Positions 26,515 to 38,923 of a DNA stretch of 64,000 nt are shown here, piece by piece; position 1 is the stretch's first letter; each line of letters opens with the position of its first letter. The stretch is from Sabulibacter ruber. GTDB taxonomy: Bacteria; Bacteroidota; Bacteroidia; Cytophagales; Hymenobacteraceae. Location: positions 2,418,001 through 2,482,000 of the forward strand of contig NZ_JAFFID010000001.1 in NCBI RefSeq assembly GCF_017355955.1, in the 5' to 3' direction. The position numbers and the translations under genes are program-made. A model generated the notes under the pieces. The model had not been told where the DNA came from, did no database searches, and saw only the letters and a list, made by a program, of their open reading frames with translations.

Positions 26515-27069
26515 TTATTTCGGGATGTTGATGGTCTCCTGAACCAGGAGTGCGTTGGGCAGCAAATCCTGGATTTTTGCCAGTGCCGCCTGGGCCTCTA
26601 CCCTAGTGAAATAGTCACCGATCTTCAACTGGTAAGTAGGCTGCTTGTAGGTGAGATAGTCTTTCTCCTCCGGCAACCGGCGGATGATGTTGTTGCGCAA
26701 ATTCATGGCCGTTTGACGCTCCACGCCGGTATAGGCCAGAATACGGTACCCCGCCGCATACTTGATGTTTCTGTTCACCTGTGCCACACTGTCCATCAGC
26801 AGAGAAACCTGTTCCCGCACGTGGTTGGTAGGGGCCGCTGGTGCAGCTGGGGCTGAGCTATTGGAAGGAGCAGCCGGGAAAGTGGTGCGGTACTTCCTGG
26901 TATCAATGTTGGTAGCCGTGCCACCGCTCTTCTTGGTGGAACGGGTTTCTACCGAGGCAGAACCGTTGCCGTCAGAAGTACCGGAGCTGCTGCCGGTGGC
27001 GGCGCAACTCATCATGGCACCAAAGCAAAGGAAAGCAAAAAATCTGGATGTCATGTTTCTCCAAGTCAT
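26515..27069 (-). CDS. SPOR-domain envelope protein, probable lipoprotein
   Basis: A 184-residue protein with a signal peptide (residues ~6-20) ending at AMMSC, so Cys22 may be lipidated. A low-complexity Ser/Thr/Ala/Pro stretch runs to about residue 85. The C-terminal ~75 residues (AAGYRILAYTGVERQTAMNLRNNIIRRL, then YQLKIGDYFTRVEAQAALAKI) fit a SPOR domain, which binds denuded peptidoglycan at division sites. Its ATG overlaps the deoC stop as ATGA, so it is translationally coupled to deoC. A second Met five codons in could also be the start. Confidence 0.75.
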   Translation of the reverse strand: MTWRNMTSRFFAFLCFGAMMSCAATGSSSGTSDGNGSASVETRSTKKSGGTATNIDTRKYRTTFPAAPSNSSAPAAPAAPTNHVREQVSLLMDSVAQVNRNIKYAAGYRILAYTGVERQTAMNLRNNIIRRLPEEKDYLTYKQPTYQLKIGDYFTRVEAQAALAKIQDLLPNALLVQETINIPK

Positions 27070-27743
27070 AGCAATGAAACGCCGGAAGATGTTCCAATCC
27101 GGTCCGCTCCTGCGTTCACCAACGCAAGGGCAGCTTCCTTGGTTTTGATTCCGCCCGATGCCTTGATCTTAATATGTTTGGGTAAGTTGGCGCGCATCAG
27201 CACCACATCTTCTATCTGCGCCCCGGTGGCGGCAAATCCGGTAGAGGTCTTCACGTAGTCCACCTCCGCTTCCACACAGAGTTTGCAGACCTGCACAATC
27301 TCCTCAGGGGAAAGCAGAGCGGTTTCAATGATCACCTTCAGGATGGAGCTTTTGAAGTGGCACAGCGTGCTGAGTTCCTGCAGTTCAGAGACTACCTCCT
27401 CATGCTTGCCAGATTTGAACGCGGCAATGTTCATGACCACGTCAATCTCATTGGCTCCCTCAGACAAGGCCTGGTGCGCTTCAAAAAACTTCACTTTGGT
27501 TAATTGGTAGCCCAGCGGGAAACCCACTACGGTGGCTACTTTCACCCCGGTATCCTGCAGGGCGGCTACCGCCTGGCGCACAAAGCAAGGTGGCACGCAC
27601 ACTGCCGCGAACCGATGCTGAATCGCTTCCTGGCAGAGTTGTGCCACCATGGCTTGGGTGGTATCAGGCCTGAGCACCGTATGGTCTATATACGGTGCCA
27701 GGCTCTGTTCCGGAAATATGGGTACGTTTACGTTAGTCTTCAA
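27066..27743 (-). CDS. deoC: Deoxyribose-phosphate aldolase
   Basis: A 225-residue class I aldolase. [63 protein letters not shown] (with the Schiff-base Lys) and IKASGGIKT are all present. It cleaves 2-deoxyribose 5-phosphate to glyceraldehyde 3-phosphate and acetaldehyde. The start is a TTG at 27743, inside the last codons of secA (11-base overlap); no in-frame ATG exists before the conserved IDHTVLRP. Such tight overlap suggests it is read on the secA transcript. Confidence 0.93.
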   Translation of the reverse strand: MKTNVNVPIFPEQSLAPYIDHTVLRPDTTQAMVAQLCQEAIQHRFAAVCVPPCFVRQAVAALQDTGVKVATVVGFPLGYQLTKVKFFEAHQALSEGANEIDVVMNIAAFKSGKHEEVVSELQELSTLCHFKSSILKVIIETALLSPEEIVQVCKLCVEAEVDYVKTSTGFAATGAQIEDVVLMRANLPKHIKIKASGGIKTKEAALALVNAGADRIGTSSGVSLL

Positions 27744-30700
27744 TGAGTACGCAACGGTTGTTGAGCAAATCGTTTTCTACGTTTTTGAACTTTACGTCTT
27801 TGAGTACGCGGCCATCAGAATACATCACGTTCACACGGTCGTTACGGCCAGCATGCTTCTCAGCTCTCACAGGCGTCTGCTTAGGAGCAGCTGCCTGCGG
27901 CATAGACGGCATGCCTTGCGTTGGTTCTTCCAGCGTAGAATGCACTTCTTCTTTCTGCTCATGCAGTTTTGGAGGTCTTGGCGCCTGCTGCGGACGGGCT
28001 TCCTGCACCGGAGCGGGTTGCTCCTGCTGTACCGGAAGATCTGCCTTGAACAGGAAGGAAACGGTTTCTTCGTTCACCTTGCTGATCATGCGCTTGAACA
28101 GCTCAAAAGACTCAAATTTGTAGATCAACAACGGATCTTTCTGCTCATACACCGCATTCTGCACGCTCTGCTTCAGGTCATCCATCTCGCGGAGGTGCTG
28201 CGTCCAGGCCTGGTCAATGGTAGCCAGCGTGATCACTTTCTCTACCGTCTTGATCAGCTCACGGCCGTGGGTGCTTACCACTTTCTCTAGATTAGCAATA
28301 GCAGTTACCTGCTTGCGGCCATCGGTGAACGGTACGGCAATGTTCTCAATCATAGGACCACGGTTCTCGTAGATATCGGCCATGATGGGGGCCGCGTGGT
28401 TCATGATCTGCTGGTTCTTGTTCAGGTAGAAATCAAGCGCCTCGTTGTACAGGCGATCCATCAACACCTCAGCAGACTGGTTGGTTAACTCAGTAGCCGT
28501 GATAGCCGAGTTGAAGCCGTACACTCTGATGATGTGCAGCAGGAAGTCTTCATGGTTACCGGTGGCTTTGTAGGTCTGTACAATGTCCTCAGCGGTATCA
28601 TAGATCATGTTCCAGATGTCCAGCTCCAGACGCTCGCCGTACAGGGCGTTGCGGCGGCGCTTGTACACCACCTCGCGCTGGGCGTTCATCACGTCATCGT
28701 ACTCCAACAGGCGCTTACGCGTTCCGAAGTTGTTCTCCTCCACTTTCTTCTGCGCTCTTTCAATAGAGTTGGTGATCATGGAGTGCTGAATCACTTCGCC
28801 TTCCTCCAGACCCATGCGGTCCATCAGGCGGGCAATGCGGTCAGAACCGAACAGACGCATTAGGCTGTCTTCCAGTGACACGAAGAACTGAGAAGATCCC
28901 GGATCACCCTGGCGGCCAGAACGACCACGCAACTGACGGTCTACCCGGCGAGACTCGTGACGCTCTGTACCAATGATGGCCAGACCACCCGCAGCTCTTG
29001 ATTCCGGTGTCAGTTTAATGTCGGTACCACGCCCCGCCATGTTGGTAGCGATGGTCACGGTGCCCGCCTTACCGGCTTCGGCCACCACTTCGGCTTCGCG
29101 TTGGTGGTGTTTCGCGTTCAATACCTGGTGCGGGATACCGCGCAGCTTCAGCATACGGCTCACCAGCTCAGAGATCTCCACGGAAGTAGTACCTACCAGT
29201 ACCGGACGGCCCAGCTTGGTCAGCTCCTGGATTTCCTCGGCCACGGCGTTGTATTTCTCACGCATGGTCTTGTAGACCTTGTCGTGCTCGTCTTTGCGGG
29301 AGATAGGACGGTTAGTAGGAATCACCACCACGTCCAGTTTATAGATTTCCCAGAACTCACCAGCTTCAGTTTCCGCGGTACCGGTCATACCAGCCAGTTT
29401 GTGGTACATCCGGAAGTAGTTCTGCAAGGTTACCGTAGCGTAGGTTTGCGTGGCATCTTCTACGCGCACGTTTTCCTTGGCTTCAATGGCCTGGTGCAAA
29501 CCGTCTGAATAACGACGGCCCTCCATCACGCGGCCGGTCTGCTCATCTACAATCTTCACCTTGCGGTCTTCGGTCACGATGTACTCTACATCTTTCTCGA
29601 ACAAGGTGTAGGCTTTGAGCAACTGGTTGATGGTGTGCACACGCTGCGATTTCTCCTGGTACTCCTGGATCAGGCGCTCTTTCTGGTGCAGTTTATCTTC
29701 AGCAGACAGTTCTTTGTGGCCTTCAATGTTGGCCAACTCTGTTCCGATGTCTGGCAGAATGAACAGATGCGGATCTTCGCCCTGACCGGTGATCAGGTCA
29801 ATCCCGTTCTCGGTGAGTTCAATCTGGTTATGTTTCTCGTCAATGGTGAAGTACAAAGGCTTGTCGGCCTCTGGCATCTGACGGGCATGGTCTTGTAGAT
29901 AGTATGCCTCTGTTTTCAACAGAATCTGGCGTACGCCGGTTTCGCTCAGGAACTTGATCAACGGCTTGTTTTTAGGCAAACCGCGGTACGCTCTGAACAA
30001 AGCCAGACCGCCTTCTTTCTCGTTTCCTTCTTTAATGAGACGCTTGGCTTCTACCAGGTAGTTGCTCACCAGTTTACGTTGGGCTTCTACCAGGGCAGCC
30101 ACGCGTGGCTTCAACACGTAGAACTCGTGCTCATCGCCGCGCGGCACCGGACCAGAGATGATCAATGGCGTACGGGCATCGTCAATCAATACAGAGTCCA
30201 CCTCATCCACCATGGCGTAGTGGTGCTTGCGCTGTACCAGCTCACTGGTTTCACGAGACATGTTGTCGCGCAGGTAGTCAAACCCGAACTCGTTGTTGGT
30301 ACCGTAGGTGATGTCGGCCAGGTACGCGTTGCGGCGGGCATCGGTGTTTGGCTGGTGCTTGTCAATACAGTCAATGGTGATGCCGTGGAATTCAAACAAC
30401 GGCGCCATCCACTCAGAGTCACGCTTGGCCAGGTAGTCGTTCACGGTTACCACGTGCACGCCGCGCTTGGCCAGGGCGTTCAGGAAAGATGGCAAGGTAG
30501 CCACCAGGGTTTTACCCTCACCAGTCGCCATCTCGGCAATTTTACCCTGGTGCAAGACAATACCACCAATCAGCTGCACGTCATAGTGCACCATGTCCCA
30601 GGTAACCTCGTTGCCAGCGGCAATCCATCGGTTCAGCCAAACGGCTTTATCGCCCTGGATCTGTACGTTGGGTTTGAGGGCGGACAGGTTGCGGTCAAAG

Positions 30701-31113
30701 TCAGTGGCGGTAACCACCAGTTGCCCGTTCTCTTTATAACGGCGGGCAGTTTCTTTCACAATGGCAAAGGCCTGCGGCAGCACTTCCAGGAGCACCACTT
30801 CCAGGTCTTTGTTGCGGTCTTTCTCAAGCTCGTCAATCTGGATGAAGATCTCCTCTTTGTCGGCGATGTCCAGCTCGGGCTCGTTCTCAATACGCTGGTG
30901 AAGCGCGTTTATTTTATCATCAATGGGTTTCAGGCGCTCGGCAATGGTGGCTTGCACCTCCTGCGTACGGTTCCGCAATTGGTCATCAGAAAGAGAAGCC
31001 AGTTGGGCAAACTCCTGGTTGATGAGCGTCACATACGGCAGTACGCCCTTGATATCCCGATCCGATTTGGTTCCGAAAATCTTGGCGACCGTCTTCCCAA
31101 AAAAATCAAACAT
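27733..31113 (-). CDS. secA: Preprotein translocase ATPase SecA
   Basis: An 1126-residue motor protein, longer than the ~900-residue SecA of Escherichia coli owing to insertions usual in Bacteroidota. [11 protein letters not shown] is Walker A and [21 protein letters not shown] is Walker B with the DEVD box. [12 protein letters not shown] and [18 protein letters not shown] are helicase motifs V and VI. It drives proteins through SecYEG. The C-terminus carries a Gln/Pro-rich linker and ends ...[19 protein letters not shown]; the zinc-binding CxCxSG tail is absent, as in many relatives. A TATTTTTG box lies 34 bases upstream. Confidence 0.97.
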   Translation of the reverse strand: MFDFFGKTVAKIFGTKSDRDIKGVLPYVTLINQEFAQLASLSDDQLRNRTQEVQATIAERLKPIDDKINALHQRIENEPELDIADKEEIFIQIDELEKDRNKDLEVVLLEVLPQAFAIVKETARRYKENGQLVVTATDFDRNLSALKPNVQIQGDKAVWLNRWIAAGNEVTWDMVHYDVQLIGGIVLHQGKIAEMATGEGKTLVATLPSFLNALAKRGVHVVTVNDYLAKRDSEWMAPLFEFHGITIDCIDKHQPNTDARRNAYLADITYGTNNEFGFDYLRDNMSRETSELVQRKHHYAMVDEVDSVLIDDARTPLIISGPVPRGDEHEFYVLKPRVAALVEAQRKLVSNYLVEAKRLIKEGNEKEGGLALFRAYRGLPKNKPLIKFLSETGVRQILLKTEAYYLQDHARQMPEADKPLYFTIDEKHNQIELTENGIDLITGQGEDPHLFILPDIGTELANIEGHKELSAEDKLHQKERLIQEYQEKSQRVHTINQLLKAYTLFEKDVEYIVTEDRKVKIVDEQTGRVMEGRRYSDGLHQAIEAKENVRVEDATQTYATVTLQNYFRMYHKLAGMTGTAETEAGEFWEIYKLDVVVIPTNRPISRKDEHDKVYKTMREKYNAVAEEIQELTKLGRPVLVGTTSVEISELVSRMLKLRGIPHQVLNAKHHQREAEVVAEAGKAGTVTIATNMAGRGTDIKLTPESRAAGGLAIIGTERHESRRVDRQLRGRSGRQGDPGSSQFFVSLEDSLMRLFGSDRIARLMDRMGLEEGEVIQHSMITNSIERAQKKVEENNFGTRKRLLEYDDVMNAQREVVYKRRRNALYGERLELDIWNMIYDTAEDIVQTYKATGNHEDFLLHIIRVYGFNSAITATELTNQSAEVLMDRLYNEALDFYLNKNQQIMNHAAPIMADIYENRGPMIENIAVPFTDGRKQVTAIANLEKVVSTHGRELIKTVEKVITLATIDQAWTQHLREMDDLKQSVQNAVYEQKDPLLIYKFESFELFKRMISKVNEETVSFLFKADLPVQQEQPAPVQEARPQQAPRPPKLHEQKEEVHSTLEEPTQGMPSMPQAAAPKQTPVRAEKHAGRNDRVNVMYSDGRVLKDVKFKNVENDLLNNRCVLIED

Positions 31114-31146
31114 AAAGTGTTATTTAAGATGTACTTGATTCAATTT

Positions 31147-31154
31147 CAAAAATA
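31147..31154 (-). promoter_or_regulatory. Promoter -7 box of secA
   Basis: TATTTTTG on the minus strand, matching the TAnnTTTG box of Bacteroidota, 34 bases before the secA ATG. No good -33 TTG is seen at the usual spacing. Confidence 0.5.
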
Positions 31155-31458
31155 CGCGGTTTTTCCGACAATTTTCTATCTAGCTAAAACAATACCACTT
31201 ACACAATAGTGCCCTAAGCCTGACGGGATGTCAGAGAAAGTTGAAATCTGGCAAAAATGGCGAACAAAGGCAACGGTGGTTCCTGTTTTAGGACCGCTTT
31301 TTTGAAAATAAGAAAAAATGAAGCTGTTCTTATTTTACCCACTCACTCCTGAAACCCGCAGTTCATTTGCTTAAGGAATGAAAACCACCTGAAGACAGGG
31401 CCAGCTTTCAAGGTTATAAACAGGAGGTTGAAGACTGCTCTAGCTATAAAACAAAAAC
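31155..31458. other. Gap between secA and the GH1-RmlD gene
   Basis: No gene seen in these 304 bases. A degenerate GTTTTAGGAC-type palindrome lies at about 31281-31310. The rest is plain AT-rich sequence. Confidence 0.5.
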
Positions 31459-31500
31459 TCCGTTTCCGGGCTGTTTTGGTCAAAACAGCCCGGAAACGGA
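31459..31500. terminator. Perfect hairpin after the GH1-RmlD gene
   Basis: Perfect 20-base arms (first arm TCCGTTTCCGGGCTGTTTTG) with a 2-base centre, 21 bases after the stop (minus strand). The core again resembles the 3'-end palindrome family. Confidence 0.85.
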
Positions 31501-31520
31501 ACAAAATTGGATACAAAATT

Positions 31521-33759
31521 CTAAGCGCCGGCCGAGAGTCTTCTTTCCACCTGCACTTCTTCTTCCTGCGGCGGCAAAGAGGGCCTAACGGGGAACTCGG
31601 TAGCTAAAAGGTAGCGGTTGAGAGCATCTTCCAGGGTGGGCAAAATAGCTCTTTTGCCTGTTCCTAAAACCGAGTAAGCTGGTCTTGCAGCAAGCCATTG
31701 CATTGTTTCCTGCGGTACAGGCTTCAGCCAGGGACTTGCCTCTAAACCGGCCAGCTTGGCAGCAAGCTCCGCCAATTCGGCCCAGGTGCAGTTGCCTTGG
31801 TTCGCCAGATGCCAGATGCCACTTTCACCGTCAATGAGCAAATCCAAGGTAGCATTCACCAGATCTGGCACGTAGGTAGGCGTGATTACGGCATCTGCCG
31901 CTGCCTGGAAAACCTTCTGCTGCGAGATAGCGCGCAACGCCTGGTACACAAAGTTATGCTCATCCCATGGCCCGAAGAACGCACTGGTTCTGATAATCAG
32001 CGCCTCGGGCATGGTCTTAAGCAAATGCTCTTCTGCCAGGGTTTTGCTGCTGCCATACACGTTCAATGGATTGGGCAGGTCCTCCTCCAGGTATGGAGCT
32101 CCCTTCTCCCCGTCAAAGACCAGGTCAGAAGAGAATGTAACCAGAGCAACCTGACTGGCGGCACAGGCTTTGGCAAGCACAGCCGGCCCTAAGGCATTCT
32201 CCCGGTAACAGGCTTCTGGCTCGCGTTCTGCCTCATCTACGCGCACGTAGCCAGCCGTATTCACCAACGCCCAGGGCCTGTATTTCTGCAACACCTTCTC
32301 TACCGAAGCTGCGTCTGAAATATCCATCTCCTGGCGGGAAAGCAACACATACGGAATACCTCTGATATCACAAACCCGAGCGAAAGCCCGGCCCAGTGTG
32401 CCGGTAGCGCCGGTAATCAACAGCGGCTGCACCGAGGGGTTTTCCTGCTTCTTCTGTTGATTGACAGACAAATCCCAGACCTCAGGGCATTCAGACAAAG
32501 GCGGATACACACTGCGGCAGGCTCGTTTCCACCAGCCATCAATCTTGAGCAATGGATGGCGTTCCTGGTCGGTGGCTAATCCGCTCAGGAACCTGGAGAC
32601 CGCCGTTTGGGCAGGCACGCCGCCGCGCAGGTCAAATACGCCTATCTCATAATGCCCGTTGTTGTGGGTAAGCAGGCTGTTCCAGTCATAGGCACCCAGT
32701 AATGTCCAGGCGGTTACGGCCAGAATGTTTTTGCCCTGCTTTCGCAAAAGCGAGGCAGAATCCCAGACCTCGGCAAACCAGCGCATCTGCTCCTCACGGG
32801 TGCAGCAGAGATGGGCTTCGGTTATGGCCACCGGAATGTCATAGCGGTCACACACCTGTTCCAGAATTTTCTGGGCCCCTAACGGGTTCGCTGATTGAAC
32901 CCGAACGGCTTCCACATCGGCGTAGCGTTCTTTATGGTTGCTGCCGTGCGTATGCCAGGGGTAGTCAATGATGCGTTCGTCAAGGTAGCGCTCACTGGTT
33001 ACGTAGTAGTTCACGCCTATCACATCAGGCGGGCAAGGGTCTGCCACCAACTCCAGCAAAACAGATTCAGGAACTTTGGCCTTGAGCAGATATCCCCAAA
33101 GCGGGTGCTGCTGGTCTACTTTGCCGCAGAGCAGATCCCAGGACAACCAGCGGCGGTTGTTCTCAAAGTCTGCCTGGTACTGCAGCGCAGGCGTGCTGTG
33201 CGAGTAGCCCAGGTCATCGGTCTGGATAAGTTTAGCGTTGGGATTTATTTCCCTGATGGCCTTCATGGCCAGCCGGGTGGCGTTTACCTGATTGAGTAAA
33301 GCTTTGACAAAGGAGAGGTCATCTTTTGCGTGAGGATACCATAAGCCATACAACGCACTGAACCGGGCAGTAGTGAGCGGTTCATTGATGGGAGTGTAAT
33401 ACGTAACCCAAGGGAACTGCTGGGCCACGGCACGCGCGTACTGCGCAAATTTCTGGGGGAATTCCTCGTCTACGAGGCTGGTATATCGGGGGCCGCTGCC
33501 ATGATGCAGCAGCCCCACGATAGGATCTATGTTAAGCTCCCGAAGTCTGTTCAGGCGTTCGGTGGCCCATGTCCAGTTGTATTGTTCTGGATGCTCAGGG
33601 GCTACACTTTCCCACAACACCGGGTACCGTATCTTCTTCAGGCCCAGGTCAGCAAACAGATCTAGATCTGTAATCCGGTGGGCATGACCGCTTTGCAGAA
33701 GCTGATCAAAGTACTGCTTTCCTACGCGGTTTACGGTACACTCAACGCCGCCCCAAAGC

Positions 33760-33773
<14 letters not shown>
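31521..33773 (-). CDS. Fusion of a GH1-like glycosidase and a RmlD-like sugar-nucleotide reductase
   Basis: A 750-residue two-domain protein. Residues ~5-430 are a family 1 glycoside-hydrolase-type TIM barrel: the acid/base Glu131 lies in TPINEP, a candidate nucleophile Glu319 in AITEAH, and WTLLGAYDWNS matches the end of the barrel. Residues ~448-735 are an NAD(P)-binding RmlD/dTDP-4-dehydrorhamnose-reductase-like domain, with GATGTLG at 455-461 and VYGSSK carrying the Tyr and Lys. Its start overlaps glf by 14 bases, and a glycosyltransferase precedes glf. This suggests a role in making or trimming a galactofuranose-containing surface glycan. Which reaction each half performs is not known. 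Similar fusions occur in other bacteria. Confidence 0.85.
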
Positions 33774-34977
<1,204 letters not shown>

Positions 34978-35142
34978 ATAATTATTTGGCTAAAATTTTT
35001 AATTGTATAGTGGTTGTACGTCATACCTCTCCCGCTCACGCTCCGGGGGAGCAGAAATTGGGGCAGCGTTTTACAGCTGTTTTCTGGTTAATAGTTTAAA
35101 AACAGAGAAGAAACGCGCAGATCCTTTGTTAGACAGTGCTCG

Positions 35143-36447
35143 TTATTTAGCGGCAGAAGCGTTTTTCTTCTTTTCGTCAGATACGCATTGCATCAGGCGT
35201 ACCATGTTCTGCCAGGTTTTGTCCCAGGAGATGCCCGCCAGATAATCATCTGTCTTCCGCATCCAGGCTTTATCGTCTTTTTGGGTAAGGGCTCTCTCAA
35301 TGGCGGCTTCAAAGTCTTTGGCGCCATCGGCTATCTGTACCAGGTTCAAATCTCCGTAAGGCCGCACTACATCTCTGATAGAGGTAGAAACCACTGGTTT
35401 ACCAGCAGCCAGATACTCTGGGGTTTTGGTTGGGCTAATGTATTTGGTAGAGTCATTGTGGGCGAACAGCAACATGGCTACATCCCAGCCGGCCAGGTAA
35501 GAAGGCAGTTCCTGATAGCTTTTACCACCCAGGTAATGGATGTTTGAACTGTTTGGCAGCACCGCCGGATCTATTTTCACAACCGGGCCAATGATGACAA
35601 ACTGCCACTCAGGGCGTGCGTTCGCTACTTCGCGTAGCAATTCAATGTCAAAACGCTCATCTACCACCCCAAAGAATCCCATACGTGGGTGAGGGATTTT
35701 TGCCTGATCTTCTGGATCTGTCTGGGGCTGGCGTGCCTGGGCAAAGTGCGTTTTGTCAATGCTGCTAGGGAAAGCGTACACTTCTTTGTGCCGATCTTTC
35801 TTAGCTTCATACAAGCTCTGGCCACCGGTAAACAGAATATCTGCTTTGGCAATAAGCTCTGCCTCCAGTTCAAGCAGCCTTGGTGGCGCAAACTTGAACG
35901 CAGACAACTCGTCCATAACATCAAATACCGTCAAAGCCGGGTTGAACTGGCGAGAAATCTCCAACGCCATAGGAGTATAGTACCAAAATACGGTGTTATC
36001 CAGATCACGGTCTGCCATGAACTCATTCAGCAGCTCAATTTGCTTGGCATCAGACTCTTCTGGAGTTAACCCAGTTGGCAAATGCGCTATTACAATAGTT
36101 AAACGGCCGTTTTCCCGCTCTTTCATCTCCAGCCGCGGCTGGGCGTTTTCATAGAAATAGGGTTCTTCAAAGAAAAAGATGGGTGTATGCTTGGCAAAAC
36201 GGGACAAAAGGTGTTGCGGACGCTGGTACACGAAATCCCACCGAAGATGCGACAAACAAATAATGGCCGAGACAGACGCGAGGTATGACTCCAAACTAGG
36301 AATATCAGATACTGACACTGGTTTGGAAGACACTTTGGGAGTATTGTTCACGAAAGATGAATAGGCGCTGGAAGAAGTTACCTCGGGTTCAGACGAAGAA
36401 GAGCTACTTCCCCCGCCGGGGATGAAATCTGTGTCTAGGTCAAACAT
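35143..36447 (-). CDS. Glycosyltransferase, GT-B fold
   Basis: A 434-residue protein with a Ser-rich N-terminal extension (residues 1-50). A GT-B glycosyltransferase follows, with LRWDFVYQRPQHLLSRFA early on and the C-terminal donor site SPTKTPEYLAAGKPVVSTSIRDVV. The RPQHLL segment is typical of GT4-type enzymes found beside UDP-galactopyranose mutase genes. It lies 165 bases upstream of glf on the same strand. It probably adds a sugar (perhaps galactofuranose) to a surface glycan; donor and acceptor are inferred. The Ser-rich first 50 residues are unusual for the family. Confidence 0.85.
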   Translation of the reverse strand: MFDLDTDFIPGGGSSSSSSEPEVTSSSAYSSFVNNTPKVSSKPVSVSDIPSLESYLASVSAIICLSHLRWDFVYQRPQHLLSRFAKHTPIFFFEEPYFYENAQPRLEMKERENGRLTIVIAHLPTGLTPEESDAKQIELLNEFMADRDLDNTVFWYYTPMALEISRQFNPALTVFDVMDELSAFKFAPPRLLELEAELIAKADILFTGGQSLYEAKKDRHKEVYAFPSSIDKTHFAQARQPQTDPEDQAKIPHPRMGFFGVVDERFDIELLREVANARPEWQFVIIGPVVKIDPAVLPNSSNIHYLGGKSYQELPSYLAGWDVAMLLFAHNDSTKYISPTKTPEYLAAGKPVVSTSIRDVVRPYGDLNLVQIADGAKDFEAAIERALTQKDDKAWMRKTDDYLAGISWDKTWQNMVRLMQCVSDEKKKNASAAK

Positions 36448-36670
36448 AATCGAATGCGAGTTAGGATGAGTGGGTTCTTAGAAAAAGCGCCACAAGCGTC
36501 TTTTTCTTTTTTTAACCTAGCTTACGTAGGCAAGCCAAAAAAGGCTGCATTCTTTTGGATTTACCCTTGAAATCAATAGGAAAAACGGCAAAATACCGTA
36601 TTAATCCACTAAACTTTAATGCGTTTTACCCCCGTGTTATGCCTCCGTATTTACTCCATCCTACTCAGCA

Positions 36671-37201
36671 TCAGTCAAATAAATCAGACAGGATTTTCTG
36701 GAATTCCACCACATTCTGCCACCCTTGGGCGGTCCTGAGCCACTCTTTCCGGACACCAATCTCCTGAAATCCGGCTTGCCGGAATAGCTTTAAACTAGTT
36801 GAATTTTCCTGAGAAACCGAGCAATAGAGTTGGTGCAATTGCAGTACCTGGGCGGCATATTCTTCCAGAATCTGGAGCGTTTCTGCCCCGTAGCCCTGGC
36901 CTCTATGCGGCGCTGCCAAAGCAATCCCCACGCCGGCCCGGCGGTGCATGGGGTCAAAGTCAAACAGGTCAACGGTACCTACTACGGTGCTTTCCTGCTG
37001 AAGGCAGATCATCAGTCTGAGTTGCCGGGCTGCGTAAATGTCTGCGGCGGCATTCTCCAGATATTGCCTCAACACGTCCTTAGAAAAGGGCGCCACAGAC
37101 AGACTCACCGACCATAATGAGGTATCGTTCTCAAACTGGTAGAGAAACTCAAGATCAGAGGGTTCTAGGGCGCGCAGGAAAATCCGTTGGGTTTGCAGCA
37201 T
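36671..37201 (-). CDS. GNAT family N-acetyltransferase
   Basis: A 176-residue protein from the ATG at 37201 (a TTG three codons upstream is in frame). The acetyl-CoA loop is in GVGIALAAPHRGQGYGAETL, followed by LEEYAAQVLQLHQLYCSVSQENSTSLKLFRQAGFQEIG, as in the RimJ/RimL/SpeG group. It transfers an acetyl group to an amine; the substrate (spermidine, ribosomal protein or other) cannot be told. It stands alone. Confidence 0.85.
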   Translation of the reverse strand: MLQTQRIFLRALEPSDLEFLYQFENDTSLWSVSLSVAPFSKDVLRQYLENAAADIYAARQLRLMICLQQESTVVGTVDLFDFDPMHRRAGVGIALAAPHRGQGYGAETLQILEEYAAQVLQLHQLYCSVSQENSTSLKLFRQAGFQEIGVRKEWLRTAQGWQNVVEFQKILSDLFD

Positions 37202-37235
37202 AAGCGGCAAGTTTAGGAAAACAAAGCGTAAAACA

Positions 37236-37269
37236 GGGCTGCCATTCTTCTGACTGGAAAAGGCAGCCC
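37236..37269. terminator. Terminator of the glycosyltransferase 2 gene
   Basis: GGGCTGCC and GGCAGCCC arms, 10 bases after the stop at 37279 (minus strand), between it and the GNAT gene. Confidence 0.65.
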
Positions 37270-37278
37270 CATTAGTGG

Positions 37279-38094
37279 CTATTTTGCCAGGTACTGATCA
37301 AGCCCAATGGGGCAGTAGGTGATGTTGGTCTGAATGGTAGTGCGCAGCAACTCCTCGTTTATGGCCTTGCGGCTGGTATCTACATACGGATGGTGCAGGT
37401 GGTACTGCACTCCGCCCATTTTAAGGGACATCTTCCGGATACCTGTATTCATGAGGCGGGCCGCTATTTCACTGTCTTCTGGTCCCCAACCCGTATAGTT
37501 TTCATTATAGCCATTCACGGCCAGAAGGTCTTTCCGCCAGAAAGACATGTTACAGCCTTTCACGTAATATTTATTCTTCCCCGTCAGTTTGTACCGATTG
37601 GCCAGAAATCTCCTGAGCAATCCCGAACGCAAACCATTGAAAAGGTTACTGGTTTTGCTTATATCCCTTAGGCTGAAGTTGATGATAGACTTATCCAGTA
37701 TTTCACGGGTAAATTCTTCGCTGAGATTGATTCTGCCACCAGCCAGAAAGCGCCCGGGAGTTGCCATGGTAAGATGGTCCTGCAGAAACTTAGGGTGCAG
37801 AATGACATCGCCGTCTACTTGTACAATGTAAGGTTCTTTGGCCTGGGCAATGGCCCTGTTCAGGATCATGGACCTCTGGAATCCGTTATCGGGATGCCAC
37901 ACATGAATTAACGGAACCGGAAACCGCTTCTGGAAGTGCTCTATCAATTCCCTGGTTTCCTGCCCAGACCCATCATCGGCAATCAATACTTCCTGAGGCA
38001 ATAGAACTTGCCTGGCCACACTCTGCAGACAGAGGTCTAACGCCTTAGGCCAATTGTAAGTTGAGATAATGAGAGAACACTTAGGTAAAGCCAT
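37279..38094 (-). CDS. Glycosyltransferase family 2
   Basis: A 271-residue GT-A enzyme: SLIISTYNWPKALDLCLQS at the N-terminus, ADDGS at 39-43, and the metal-binding DGD at 94-96 (QVDGDVIL). The C-terminal GWGPEDSEIAARL is the segment shared with the galactosyltransferase-like C-domain. No membrane segment. It adds a sugar to an unknown surface acceptor. It lies 52 bases from dapF on the same strand. Confidence 0.88.
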   Translation of the reverse strand: MALPKCSLIISTYNWPKALDLCLQSVARQVLLPQEVLIADDGSGQETRELIEHFQKRFPVPLIHVWHPDNGFQRSMILNRAIAQAKEPYIVQVDGDVILHPKFLQDHLTMATPGRFLAGGRINLSEEFTREILDKSIINFSLRDISKTSNLFNGLRSGLLRRFLANRYKLTGKNKYYVKGCNMSFWRKDLLAVNGYNENYTGWGPEDSEIAARLMNTGIRKMSLKMGGVQYHLHHPYVDTSRKAINEELLRTTIQTNITYCPIGLDQYLAK

Positions 38095-38146
38095 GAAAGA
38101 AGTGTTGGTTTAAGGATGACTGTTTCTGACCGAGACTAAAGTTTAC

Positions 38147-38923
38147 TTAATGCGACAGCGTTATCTCGCCTTTGAATACCTGCACCGCAGGCCCAATGAG
38201 AAACACGTTTCTGAAGGCATCGCCTTCTTTCTCAAAGCTCACCTGCAGGTTTCCGCCCAGAACCTGAATGGCTACGGGGCTGGTATACCCTGCCCGGCTG
38301 GCGGCCAAGGCCGCTGCCGTTACGCCGGTACCGCAGGAGAACGTCTCGTCTTCTACGCCCCGCTCATAGGTGCGCACAAACAGTTTGTTTTCGGGCAGAT
38401 GCTCCACAAAATTCACGTTGGTACCCTCGGCCTTGAACCGGTCTGAGTAACGAACGGCACGGCCTTCAGAGAACACGTCCAGGTCTTGTAAAGCGTTTAC
38501 CTGCTTCACGTAGTGCGGCGAGCCGGTGTTCAGGAAACAAGCGTCTCCTAAGTCCTCTACCTGGTCAACATCTATCATCTGCAGGTGCACCAATCCGTCT
38601 TTCAGGTAGGCTTGATGCGGACCATCGGCAGCGATGAAGTAGGCCTCGTTTTCCACCACGCCCAGGAACTGCGCAAAGGCCACCAGGCAGCGTCCGCCGT
38701 TGCCGCACATAGAGCTGGGCCGTCCGTCTGAGTTGTAGTAGACCATCTCAAAGTCATAGCCTTCTTTCAGTTGGAGCAGCATGAGCCCATCGGCCCCAAT
38801 CCCCTTCCGCCGGTCGCATAAGAACGCTACCTGGTCCTGGGTAAGTTGAATGGTTCCGGCCCGGTTGTCCAGCACCACAAAGTCGTTGCCGGTGCCCTGG
38901 TATTTATAGAAAGTAAGGTTCAT
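38147..38923 (-). CDS. dapF: Diaminopimelate epimerase
   Basis: A 258-residue enzyme with both active-site Cys: Cys73 in SMCGNGGRCL and Cys197 in FSCGTGVTA. The N-terminal FYKYQGTGNDFVVLDN is also typical. It converts LL- to meso-diaminopimelate for lysine and peptidoglycan. It is divergent from the methyltransferase gene to its right. Confidence 0.96.
   Translation of the reverse strand: MNLTFYKYQGTGNDFVVLDNRAGTIQLTQDQVAFLCDRRKGIGADGLMLLQLKEGYDFEMVYYNSDGRPSSMCGNGGRCLVAFAQFLGVVENEAYFIAADGPHQAYLKDGLVHLQMIDVDQVEDLGDACFLNTGSPHYVKQVNALQDLDVFSEGRAVRYSDRFKAEGTNVNFVEHLPENKLFVRTYERGVEDETFSCGTGVTAAALAASRAGYTSPVAIQVLGGNLQVSFEKEGDAFRNVFLIGPAVQVFKGEITLSH

Noticed and set aside
27733-28020. SecA missing its zinc tail as a truncation
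   Set aside because: The end reads through an intact conserved tail and stop, as in relatives; a lineage trait and not a broken gene.
30079-31209. A 376-residue open frame on the plus strand inside secA
   Set aside because: It lies wholly antisense to a certain gene, has no recognisable domain, and follows from the codon bias of secA.
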